NCBI GenBank assembly: GCA_002816585.1
Contig: MUCT01000033.1
Span: forward strand, 1 to 64,000
DNA from: SAR202 cluster bacterium Io17-Chloro-G6
GTDB lineage: Bacteria > Chloroflexota > Dehalococcoidia > UBA3495
DNA length: 64,000 nucleotides
Direction: 5' to 3'
The first letter of the stretch is position 1; each line of letters starts with the position of its first letter. The notes under the pieces were generated by a model. It ran no database searches and was not told where the DNA came from. It saw nothing but the letters and a program-made list of their open reading frames with translations. Positions 35,820 to 43,970 of the stretch are shown here, piece by piece. The position numbers and the translations under genes were made by a program.

Positions 35820-37298
35820 GTGGTAGTATCCATTGGATTTCAGACCCACCACATAGGGCGGCGACCGACCTTGCTTAACTTCGCGCACCGATTCATTCGC
35901 CAACTGGAATCAACGTCCCGTGGCAGCCCCAAGAGACGACTGGCGATGGTTCTCGCCTCGTTCGCCGTCTTTATCCTGGTGTTCGATTTTCTAGATATGG
36001 CCTTGGGCAGCATTACCGGTATTTTTGTCACAATTCCGGTGCTAATGACCGCCTGGATGTTTGGGTTGCGGGGAGGCGTTGCAGCCGGTCTCGCTTCGTT
36101 TCCGGTGAACCTGATTCTAGTGGTGATGTTCTCTTCCCAAAGCGGCACCGATTGGATGTTCAGCGGCGGAATCCCTGGAACCATCGCGGAGTTGGTGGTG
36201 GGGACTTTGGTCGGCAGGCTACGCGACGTGGGCTACCGCCTGTTTGAGCAGGGCCGGAAGCAAAAAGAGACTGATGAGGAAATCCGAGCCTTGGCCAAGT
36301 TTCAGTCGGAAAGCCCAAACCCACTGCTCCGCATCTCAGACGACGCCACCATCCTCTACGGCAACGCGCCGAGTACGCCGTTATTGAACATACACGGCGC
36401 CCGTGTCAGCGGCCGGGCCCCCGAACCGTGGGCCGCCATCGTTTGCGAGGCGTTGAGCAATTCGATAAACAAGGAATTCGAGATCACCCAAGGAAACCGG
36501 ACTTGGTCCTTTTTGGTTGCGCCTGTCAGTGACGCCGGTTACGCCAACCTTTACGGACTGGAGATTACCGAGCGAAAACAGATTGAGCGGATGAAGGACG
36601 ATTTTGTGTCCATTGCATCCCACGAACTGCGGACCCCAGTGGCTGCCATAAAAGGCTTCTTGGAGCTGCTACTGTTGGAAAAACCGCTACCCCTGACCGG
36701 CGAGCAACAGCATTTCTTGGACGGCGTGCGCCGGAACACAGACCGGCTAGAGAAACTGATAAACGGCCTTCTAGACATGTCCCGCCTGGAATCGGGCATG
36801 GTTGTCATTCAGCCGTCGGTGTTTGACTTCAAAGGGGTGATTGCCCAGTTAGTGGACGAGATGCAGTCCGAGCTGAAGGATTACGATCTGAAGATTGAGA
36901 CCCCGGAGTACCCGTCAGCGGTGGTGGTGGAAGCCGACAGAAACCGCATCCTGCAAGTCATGTCAAACTTGCTCGGCAATGCGGTAAAGTACGCGCCCGC
37001 CGGTTCAGGCATCGGGATCCGTATCGTGGGCAACGAAGGCGGGTTCGTGAAAATCAGCGTGGAGGACCATGGCCCAGGCATCTCAGAGCCAGACATGGAG
37101 AACCTGTTTCAGAAATTCTTCCGAGTGGACAATTCCACGACTAGGTCAGCGGCGGGAACCGGCCTGGGACTGGCTATCAGCAAGGCGCTGGTTGAACTCC
37201 ACGGCGGAAATATTTGGGTGGAAAGCGAACTCGGTCAGGGCAGCACTTTCAGCTTCACCATTCCCAAGGAGCGTGGCCTCGCCGCCGCGCATAAATAG
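35820..37298 (+). CDS. Membrane PAS-domain sensor histidine kinase
   Basis: 492 residues from a GTG without clear ribosome site; an ATG at 35946 is a possible later start. Three or four membrane helices occupy about residues 42-140 (MVLASFAVFILVFDFLDMAL, VAAGLASFPVNLILVVMFS). A PAS-like domain follows (about 160-260, ISDDATILYGNAPSTPLL to YGLEITERKQIER). The H box is DDFVSIASHELRTPVAAIKG, near residue 268. The ATPase part has QVMSNLLGNAVKYAPAGSG, EDHGPGISEPDMENLFQKFF and GTGLGLAISKALVELHGGN. It is the presumed partner of the divergent OmpR-type regulator. Confidence 0.9.
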   Translation: MVVSIGFQTHHIGRRPTLLNFAHRFIRQLESTSRGSPKRRLAMVLASFAVFILVFDFLDMALGSITGIFVTIPVLMTAWMFGLRGGVAAGLASFPVNLILVVMFSSQSGTDWMFSGGIPGTIAELVVGTLVGRLRDVGYRLFEQGRKQKETDEEIRALAKFQSESPNPLLRISDDATILYGNAPSTPLLNIHGARVSGRAPEPWAAIVCEALSNSINKEFEITQGNRTWSFLVAPVSDAGYANLYGLEITERKQIERMKDDFVSIASHELRTPVAAIKGFLELLLLEKPLPLTGEQQHFLDGVRRNTDRLEKLINGLLDMSRLESGMVVIQPSVFDFKGVIAQLVDEMQSELKDYDLKIETPEYPSAVVVEADRNRILQVMSNLLGNAVKYAPAGSGIGIRIVGNEGGFVKISVEDHGPGISEPDMENLFQKFFRVDNSTTRSAAGTGLGLAISKALVELHGGNIWVESELGQGSTFSFTIPKERGLAAAHK

Positions 37299-37430
37299 GC
37301 CCTGTCCCCGGCCGATTTTTTCCGGCTTCGGTCTCAAACCCCCACCAAACCCGTCCACAGCCATAGACCGCCTCAATTTATCTACATTGACCCGTCCTAC
37401 GGCTGTTCGCGCCTTTGTTATACTTGTGGC

Positions 37431-37619
37431 CAAATCGATCAGACTGCGACTCTGGACCAGATCAGCAACGGCCGGTTCACCTTGGGAGTGGGCTTGGGCT
37501 ACGTCGAAAAAGAGTTGGAGGCCTTCGGGACCAACCGTGCGGAACGGGTGAGCCGGCTGGAAGAATCCATCTCTTTCCTGCAGTTGATCACGGAGGAATT
37601 ACTGCCCCTGCTGCCCTAA
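37431..37619 (+). pseudogene. Remnant of a luciferase-like flavin monooxygenase gene
   Basis: One frame reads QIDQTATLDQISNGRFTLGV, then GLGYVEKELEAFGTNRAERV and SRLEESISFLQLITEE, and runs to TAA at 37617. This is the conserved middle of LLM-class F420/FMN monooxygenases (ATLDxxSxGRxxLGVGxGY). Neither the N-terminal barrel strands nor the C-terminal half is present. It is a fossil of about 60 codons, just upstream of the P450 gene. Confidence 0.75.
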
Positions 37620-37646
37620 ACTCGAAAATCGGAACCCGGAGGAGTC

Positions 37647-38867
37647 ATGGTTCAGCACAATGACCCCATCGCCGGGCGGCGGGTCCGCCTGACAGAACCC
37701 ACGGTCAACGATCCTTACCCGAGATACGAGCAATTGCGTTCCGAGGACCCGGTGCATTGGAACGAAGGCGCCCAAGTTTGGGTCCTTACCCGATATCAAG
37801 ATGTTCTAGACGCTTTCAGAGACCCTCGTCTCTCCTCGGTGAGCATCTCTGCAATCTTTCCGGAGGCGGGTGACGTTGAAGGGGTCGAGGGGCTTAAACA
37901 GACATTTCTGGACATGATGATTACTTCGGACCCTCCCGACCACACCCGCCTGCGTTCTCTGGCGAATAAAGCGTTCACACCCCGGGTGTTGGAGGGCATT
38001 CGTTCCCAGATACAGATCGAAGCGGACCGCTTGTTGGACGATGTCCAAGAGCAAGGTGCGATGGAGGTCATCTCCGAACTAGCCTATCCGCTGCCCGCGA
38101 CAGTTATATCCGAGATATTGGGCGTGGCCGACGGAGACAGGGAACGCTTCAAAGAATGGTCCAACGACCTGGCAGCGTTCGCCGGGAGCATCCACGAAGC
38201 CGAGGAAAATATCGGGCCGGCGATACGAAGCGTGGCCGAGTTAACCGAGTTCCTCCGGGAAACCGTCGCTGCGCGAAGGGCAGAACCAAAAGACGATCTG
38301 CTCAGTGCGCTGGTAATGGCCGAGGACCAAGGCGAATCGTTCAGCGAGGACGAGCTATATTCCATGTGCGTCCTCTTGATCTTCGCAGGGCACGTAACGA
38401 CCACCAACCTCATCGGAAATGGAATCTTAGCCCTGCTTCAAAACCCATCGCAACTGGAACGACTGCGGCATGAGCCTTCGCTGGTAGAATCGGCCGTGGA
38501 AGAGATTATCCGTTACAACAGCCCGGTCCAGGCAATATCACGGGTCGCACGAGAGCACTTGCAGATCGGGGACAAACAAATCGCCAAAGGGGACCGCCTT
38601 TCTTTGGCCCTGGGAGGGGCGAACCGCGACCCAACGCGGTTCAGCAACCCGGACCGATTCGACATCGAACGCTCTGAGGGACGTCACATGGGGTTCGGGT
38701 TCGGCATTCACTTCTGCCTAGGAGCGGCTTTGGCCCGTATGGAGGGTCAGTCAGCAATCGGCGCGGTGGCCAGGCGGTTGCCGGAACTGCGTTTGACTGG
38801 ACAGGATTTAGAATGGAAGAACAACCCTGTGTTGCGGGGGCTCAAGGAGCTGCGCGTATCATTCTGA
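37647..38867 (+). CDS. Cytochrome P450
   Basis: 406 residues, ATG with GGAGGAG upstream. The oxygen-binding I helix is LLIFAGHVTTTNLIGNGILA, where His replaces the usual Glu or Asp in AGxxT. The ExxR motif is in a variant form around EEIIRYNSPVQAISRVARE. The heme-binding loop is MGFGFGIHFCLGAALARMEG with the thiolate Cys. It is of the soluble bacterial class that needs ferredoxin and reductase partners; none is encoded next to it. The gene lies in a row of oxygenase genes (HpaB-like downstream), so a role in oxidative breakdown of an aromatic or terpenoid compound is likely but not proven. Confidence 0.93.
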   Translation: MVQHNDPIAGRRVRLTEPTVNDPYPRYEQLRSEDPVHWNEGAQVWVLTRYQDVLDAFRDPRLSSVSISAIFPEAGDVEGVEGLKQTFLDMMITSDPPDHTRLRSLANKAFTPRVLEGIRSQIQIEADRLLDDVQEQGAMEVISELAYPLPATVISEILGVADGDRERFKEWSNDLAAFAGSIHEAEENIGPAIRSVAELTEFLRETVAARRAEPKDDLLSALVMAEDQGESFSEDELYSMCVLLIFAGHVTTTNLIGNGILALLQNPSQLERLRHEPSLVESAVEEIIRYNSPVQAISRVAREHLQIGDKQIAKGDRLSLALGGANRDPTRFSNPDRFDIERSEGRHMGFGFGIHFCLGAALARMEGQSAIGAVARRLPELRLTGQDLEWKNNPVLRGLKELRVSF

Positions 38868-38940
38868 CTTGATAAACAGTCTGGTGGCCTGAATGTCGGC
38901 CTGGAAATCTTGATACCGCTCTATTTTTAGGAGGCCATCG

Positions 38941-40434
38941 ATGGTCTTGGACATCACTACTGCCCAAGGCGCGATGACGGGCGCACGCTACAAAGAGAGT
39001 ATTCGGGATAGCCGCGAGGTCTGGCTGGACGGCGTCCGCATCGATGACGTTCCGTCTCACCCGGCATTCTCCGGGATAGTTAACGAGTTGGCCCGCATCT
39101 ACGACCTCCAACACACGGACGAGTACCGGGACCGGATGACTGTCGTCTCCTCTGAATCGGGCAACCGTTGCAGCATATCTTGGCTGCTCTCCCGGTCGGC
39201 GGACGACCTCAAGAAGAAGCGGGGGAACAGCGAGGTTTGGGCCGGCCAGAGTTGGGGGCAACTGGGACGCAGTCCAGACGTGTTGGCGCCGTTCATCATC
39301 GCTCTGTACAAGGCTCGCGAAAGACTAAGCTCAGTAAAGCATCCCCACTGCGACTTTGGCGAGAACGTGGTCAACTATCACCGGTACTGCATGGAGAATG
39401 ACCTCTTTCTGACCCATGCTTTGGGGGACCCCCAGGTGGACCGCAGCGAACAACCCCAGAACGAGCAGCGAGCGGCGCGGGAAGAAGACCTGGCGCTGCA
39501 CGTGGTTGAAGAAACGCCCAGGGGCATCATCGTGACCGGTGGAAAGCAACTGGCCACCGCCGCGCCAATCAGTAATGAGACCTATGTTTCGCTGTCGGCG
39601 ACCTTCGCCCAGCGGTCTGACCCAAAGTTCGTCCTGTCCTTTTCCATACCGACCAATAGCCCCGGAATGAAGATCTTATGCCGGGAGCCCGTGTCCTTAT
39701 GGAATGGGAGTTACGGACACCCGCTGGGGGTGCCCTACGACGAGCAGGACAGTATGCTGTTCTTCGACAACGTACTGGTACCTTGGGACCGGGTATTCAT
39801 GCTCTACGAATCCGGACCGTTGCTCAGGAATTTCGCCACCGGGATCAATTTCAGCGAATGGTCCAATCTCTGCCGTATCCATGAGCGCATGAAGCTTATG
39901 ACGGCGGTGGCGACCATGATCGCCGAGGCGATTGGGGTGCTCGAATACCGGGAGGTGGCCGCCAAGGTGGGAGAGATGGTCACCTACACCCAGATGTGGC
40001 ACCACGCGATGGAAGGGGTCGAGCACGGCGCCTATATGGATGAAGGCGGCGTGATGTCCTTGGGGTCCATGGCCGGCATGAACATCTACTTCGCCCAGAC
40101 CTCCGCCAGGATGGTCCAACTACTGCGAGAGGTTTCTGGGTCCGGGCTGATCATGCAGCCCAGCGAGAACGACCTGGCCAGCCCCGAATTACGGCCCTAT
40201 ATCGATCGCTACATGCGGGGCAAACAGGTGGGCGCGGAATACAAGTCGCGGTTGTACCGCCTGGCTCACGACCTGGCGGTATCATCCTCGGGAATGCGCC
40301 AAGAGGTCTACGAGTACTGGCACGGCGGCGACCCCAACCGCAACCGCATCAACCTGCTCCGGGGTTACGACCAGAGCGAGATTAGAGACCGCATTGAGGA
40401 TTTGGTGTCTCGGCCCTTGGCGCATGGCGAGTAG
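38941..40434 (+). CDS. 4-hydroxyphenylacetate 3-monooxygenase-type (HpaB) flavoprotein hydroxylase
   Basis: 497 residues, ATG with AGGAGG 6 bases upstream. The HpaB family layout is clear: TGARYKESIRDSREVWLDG at the start, the helical N domain with HCDFGENVVNYHRYCMENDL, the strand block GIIVTGGKQLATAAPISNE, the flavin and substrate loop SMLFFDNVLVPWDRVFMLYE, and a four-helix C domain. Enzymes of this type hydroxylate phenols using FADH2 from a separate HpaC-type reductase; no reductase gene is in this window. Many HpaB paralogues of Chloroflexota act on other aromatics, so the substrate is open. Confidence 0.9.
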   Translation: MVLDITTAQGAMTGARYKESIRDSREVWLDGVRIDDVPSHPAFSGIVNELARIYDLQHTDEYRDRMTVVSSESGNRCSISWLLSRSADDLKKKRGNSEVWAGQSWGQLGRSPDVLAPFIIALYKARERLSSVKHPHCDFGENVVNYHRYCMENDLFLTHALGDPQVDRSEQPQNEQRAAREEDLALHVVEETPRGIIVTGGKQLATAAPISNETYVSLSATFAQRSDPKFVLSFSIPTNSPGMKILCREPVSLWNGSYGHPLGVPYDEQDSMLFFDNVLVPWDRVFMLYESGPLLRNFATGINFSEWSNLCRIHERMKLMTAVATMIAEAIGVLEYREVAAKVGEMVTYTQMWHHAMEGVEHGAYMDEGGVMSLGSMAGMNIYFAQTSARMVQLLREVSGSGLIMQPSENDLASPELRPYIDRYMRGKQVGAEYKSRLYRLAHDLAVSSSGMRQEVYEYWHGGDPNRNRINLLRGYDQSEIRDRIEDLVSRPLAHGE

Positions 40435-40453
40435 GACTCGTCTTTAAGCCAAG

Positions 40454-41905
40454 CTAGACCGCGGGCCGTTGCAATACGCTCTGGTCCACTTTTCGCAGGA
40501 GCAGTTGGCCATCATTACCGTCGCCCAGAAGCTGGCCGTTGTCCACCATGACCTTGCCCCGCAGGATCACCGTGGTGGGCCAGCCCTCGACCTCCCAACC
40601 TTCCCAGGGGCTGTAGTCGCGGACGTGCAGGTCGGACATGGCCAGGGCCTTCTTGAACGCGGGATCGATGATGGCGAAGTCGGCGTCGCTGCCCACGGCG
40701 ATGGCGCCCTTGCGAGGGTACAAGCCGAGTATCTTGGCGGCGTTGGTGGAGGTCACATCGGCGAAGCGTTCCAGGGACATGCCCCGCTTGACTACCGCCT
40801 CGGTGTAGTTGACTCCCATCCGTATCTCGATGCCCACGTTGCCACCCCGGATATCGAGAACGTTCTTGCCTTCAATCTTGTCTAGATATGTGGTGAAGCT
40901 GCTGTCGGTGGCGGTGAACGACAGGTCGCTCTTCATGATCCCGTCCCACAGACTATCCCGGTCCTCCTCGAACTTCAGGGACGGATAGGTGTGGTACTTC
41001 ATTCCGTCAGATTCCTTGTACCGGTCAGCCCCGAAGGATAGGGCCAGAGTCAAAACTTCACCGTACACCGGCTGCCCATTGCTCCGGGCTTCGGCGATGA
41101 CATCCTTTCCATCCTTGGCCGTGACGTGGACGAAGTACATGCCGGTTCCGGCCCGCTGGGCCATGCGCACCACGTTCCGGAAGGCGAAGTCCTCCACATC
41201 TTTGGAGTGGATCAGATGCACGTTGTACCAGTCCCAGATGCCCCGTTGCTGGGCCATCAGGTAGTTGTACATCACCAGCTCGTCATCCTCGCCGTGGACG
41301 GCCAGCACGCCGCCGTGGCGGGTGATCTGCTGCATCAGGTCGTACAGCCGGCCGTTGTCTATCCGGCCGGTGGGCGTGAGGCTGGTGCCCGAGGCGCCGG
41401 GCGGACGGATATTGGTTGTGAATATCTTTACGCTGGGAAACCCCGCCGCAACCAACTCCCCGAACCGGGCGATGGCGTCGGGGGTGTTGGAATTGCGGTA
41501 GATGCAGTGGGTCGTGTAATCAGTATAGGCCTGACCCTGCCAGACCGAAATGAAATCGTGGATGCCGGCGGCCAAGTCCCCGTCATTGGGCACGGGCGCA
41601 AAATCGACCACGGTGGTAGTCCCGCCCCAGATGGCGCCCAGGGAGTGGACCGCCGGTCCGGCGTTGGGAGTGCCGGGCACCGATTCCGGGGCGCCAGGCT
41701 GCAAGTTGGCGGCGGCATGGGCGTGGGCTTCAACCCCTCCGGGAACCACGATCTTCCCGGCGACGTCGATCAGTCGTACGCCTTGCGTTGACAAGACTCC
41801 GGGCATGGCAACGGCGGCGATCTTCTCGCCCTCCAAACCAATGTCCCAGTCGCCGACACCGGCTGGAGTAACCACTGTTCCGCCTTTGATCACTGTATCA
41901 ATCAT
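40454..41905 (-). CDS. Dihydropyrimidinase/D-hydantoinase-type amidohydrolase
   Basis: 483 residues, ATG with AAGGAG 7 bases upstream. Amidohydrolase TIM-barrel pattern: IDVAGKIVVPGGVEAHAHAA with the first metal-binding His pair, the metal-bridging Lys in FPSVKIFTTNIRPPG, GVLAVHGEDDELVMYNYL, MYFVHVTAKDGKDVIAEA, and DADFAIIDPAFKKALAMSDL near the end. The usual PGGIDxHTH is changed to PGGVEAHAH, keeping both His. It hydrolyses a cyclic amide such as hydantoin or a dihydropyrimidine, or a related compound. It converges with the HpaB-like gene, 19 bases between stops. Confidence 0.9.
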   Translation of the reverse strand: MIDTVIKGGTVVTPAGVGDWDIGLEGEKIAAVAMPGVLSTQGVRLIDVAGKIVVPGGVEAHAHAAANLQPGAPESVPGTPNAGPAVHSLGAIWGGTTTVVDFAPVPNDGDLAAGIHDFISVWQGQAYTDYTTHCIYRNSNTPDAIARFGELVAAGFPSVKIFTTNIRPPGASGTSLTPTGRIDNGRLYDLMQQITRHGGVLAVHGEDDELVMYNYLMAQQRGIWDWYNVHLIHSKDVEDFAFRNVVRMAQRAGTGMYFVHVTAKDGKDVIAEARSNGQPVYGEVLTLALSFGADRYKESDGMKYHTYPSLKFEEDRDSLWDGIMKSDLSFTATDSSFTTYLDKIEGKNVLDIRGGNVGIEIRMGVNYTEAVVKRGMSLERFADVTSTNAAKILGLYPRKGAIAVGSDADFAIIDPAFKKALAMSDLHVRDYSPWEGWEVEGWPTTVILRGKVMVDNGQLLGDGNDGQLLLRKVDQSVLQRPAV

Positions 41906-42136
41906 TGTTCTGCTCCTTCATCCCTGGTGAAGAATTGTGCCTAGCCTGCGGGTTTCGATGAGAGGCTGATGACGGGGACATTCTAGCACCGGGCTGGACC
42001 GAGGGTTGGTATCCCAATACCGTACTCGTCGCGTCCAATGATTCAGCACTGGGACGAGATTTAGGCAAATACATCGTTTTAGAGTATAATCTCGCACAAT
42101 ATCAGCCTAATACGACCGAAACACCGGAGGACAGAA

Positions 42137-42558
42137 ATGGGAACCGTAACTGTCAACGCACCAGTGGACAAAGTTTTCGAGGCCATCTGCGATCTGACCC
42201 GCCACGCCAATTGGGCTGCTGCCGATATTGTAATTACTGCAGACCAAGAGGGACCTCCTGCAGTGGGCCACACTTATTCATCTGGTAAAGAGGGGGGAAC
42301 CCAGATCGGGTTACCATCACCAGTATGTCCCCCAACGAGAATCTTGGTTTCCACGTTGTTATGCCCAACAAATGGGAACTGGACTGGCAGATGTCTGTGA
42401 CAGCAGACGGCGACGGAACCAAAGTTGATCGCAAAGGCCGGATCACTAAGATCCCCTGGTTCCTAATGCCTATGAAGCTGTTGGTTGCCGTAGCGTCCCC
42501 TGGTCCCGAGGGCAAGATGGCTAAGAAGATGAAAGCGGACTTGGAAAGCTCCGGTTAG
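42137..42558 (+). pseudogene. SRPBCC (polyketide-cyclase-like) gene with a frameshift in a G run
   Basis: ATG with GGAGG 7 bases upstream opens a frame with VTVNAPVDKVFEAICDLTRH and NWAAADIVITADQEGPPAVG, the start of the START/SRPBCC fold. At the run of six G (42292-42297) the frame must shift so that SSGKEGG is followed by NPDRVTITSMSPNENLGFHV and MPNKWELDWQMSVTADGDG, ending KMKADLESSG at 42558. Joined, the protein is about 140 residues, normal for the family, which binds hydrophobic ligands in a deep pocket. The two open frames are 42137-42400 and 42325-42558. The homopolymer makes a sequencing error or slippage possible. Confidence 0.8.
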
Positions 42559-42617
42559 CCGCCACCCCTACTGCCAACCTTTGGCCTTGAGCAGATGGTT
42601 CATGGCGGGCATGGGCT
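42532..42617 (+). repeat. Direct repeat copy A (SRPBCC 3' end plus dnaE2 3'-end copy)
   Basis: The first 57 bases (42532-42588) match copy B at 43873-43929 at about 82 percent by eye, and 42569-42617 match copy C, the true dnaE2 3' end at 43972-44020, with 3 mismatches in 49 bases. So a stretch of the DnaE2 C-terminal codons is present a second time, outside that gene. Confidence 0.8.
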
Positions 42618-42717
42618 GCCCGCCCGGCCGTTGGTGGTCTTCCGTCGCCTCTTGCGCCAGCTTATGTCTTTCGCGGGAAGCCTATACACAACATAAACAC
42701 ATTGAGGTTATGGGATA

Positions 42718-43872
42718 TTGAACCGAGAAGAGCTGGTCAGCCGGGCCGCGGAGTTGGTGCCCGCGCTGCGCGAGCGCGCCGGCTTGACCGAGAAACTGCG
42801 CCAAATCCCTCAGGAGACTTTGGATGATTATCACGCTTCGGGAATTTTGCGTGCCGCTCAGCCCGCCCGCTTCGGCGGCTACGATATTGACTACCCAGCG
42901 GTTCTGGATATCGCCGCCGAACTGGGTCGGGGTTGTGGCTCGTCAGCTTGGTGTTACGGTATCTGGGCTGCCCACAACTGGTTAGCAGGTATGTTCCCGG
43001 AAAAGGCACAGGAGGAATATTGGTCCGAGTCAAGCGATGTATTGTCGTCGACTTCCATTGACCCGTCCCGCGCCCACGTCACTTCTGTAAAGGGTGGCTA
43101 TCAGCTCAGCGGCCGTTGGAGCTTTTCCAGCGGATGTGATGCTGCCGCCTGGGCGATCTTGGGGGGTGTGGGGGCTGACGGGGCGATCTGGTTGATGTTA
43201 CCCAGGTCCGATTACACAATTATTGACAACTGGTTCGTCTCAGGACTACGCGGCACCGGAAGCAAAGACATCGAGGCGCACGAAGTTTTCGTTCCCGAGC
43301 ACCGGGTAGTCTCCGTAGCTGACCTTCGTCAAGGACAATCGCCCGGCAGTACGATTCACGGAACACCCAACTCCCGGATCTCGTTGCAAAACGTGTTTGC
43401 TTACTCCCTGGCAGCCCCTGTCCTGGGCATGGCTCAAGGCGCCCTGGAAGCGTTTGAAGAGCATATGGGAGGCCGGATAGCCTATACCACCGGCGAGAAA
43501 ATGGCCGAGAATGCTCCGGTCCACATCAGGCTCTCTGAGGCGCAAGCAGAGGTCCATTCCGCCCGACTGATAATGGAAAACGACGGCCGGGAAATTGTCG
43601 CGAGGGCCAAGGAGGGGGAAACACCCTCACTGATGGAGCGGGCACGCGTCCGCCGCAATCAGGCATATGTGGCCAAGCTGTCCGTCAGTGCTGTGAACCG
43701 GTTGTTTGAAGCAGCCGGGGGACACGCCCTTTTCGACGACAACCCAATGCAAAGGTTCCATCGGGATGTCCACGCCGCGTCGCACCACTTTGGCCTCGCC
43801 TGGGAGACGCCCGCCGAGGAATATGGCCGGATGAGGCTCGGCTTAGAGCCCAAAAATCCCGCCAGACTATAG
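42718..43872 (+). CDS. HsaA-like flavin-dependent monooxygenase (acyl-CoA dehydrogenase fold)
   Basis: 384 residues from a TTG (the nearby ATG at 42708 runs into TGA). The acyl-CoA-dehydrogenase fold is adapted for hydroxylation, as in HsaA and HpaH-type C2 hydroxylases: GRGCGSSAWCYGIWAAHNWL, GRWSFSSGCDAAAWAILGGV, DNWFVSGLRGTGSKDIEAHE, VFVPEHRVV, and near the end FEAAGGHALFDDNPMQRFHR and DVHAASHHFGLAW. It uses reduced flavin from a partner reductase to hydroxylate an aromatic ring. The gene is bracketed by direct repeats, suggesting it arrived or was duplicated in place. Confidence 0.88.
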   Translation: MNREELVSRAAELVPALRERAGLTEKLRQIPQETLDDYHASGILRAAQPARFGGYDIDYPAVLDIAAELGRGCGSSAWCYGIWAAHNWLAGMFPEKAQEEYWSESSDVLSSTSIDPSRAHVTSVKGGYQLSGRWSFSSGCDAAAWAILGGVGADGAIWLMLPRSDYTIIDNWFVSGLRGTGSKDIEAHEVFVPEHRVVSVADLRQGQSPGSTIHGTPNSRISLQNVFAYSLAAPVLGMAQGALEAFEEHMGGRIAYTTGEKMAENAPVHIRLSEAQAEVHSARLIMENDGREIVARAKEGETPSLMERARVRRNQAYVAKLSVSAVNRLFEAAGGHALFDDNPMQRFHRDVHAASHHFGLAWETPAEEYGRMRLGLEPKNPARL

Positions 43873-43931
43873 AAGGCGGACTTAGAAAGCGCCGGTTAAC
43901 CGACACATCTACTGCCAGCTTTTGGCCCTGG
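43873..43931 (+). repeat. Direct repeat copy B (SRPBCC 3' end)
   Basis: This starts one base after the hydroxylase stop and reads AAGGCGGACTTAGAAAGC, which would encode KADLESAG and a stop, nearly the C-terminus of the SRPBCC protein (KADLESSG). It then carries the start of the dnaE2-end sequence (CTACTGCCAGCTTTTGGCC) before diverging at about 43930. Confidence 0.75.
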
Positions 43932-43970
43932 GGAGGTGCTTTATTGGTGGCTCTGACTATCCCTGCTGAC

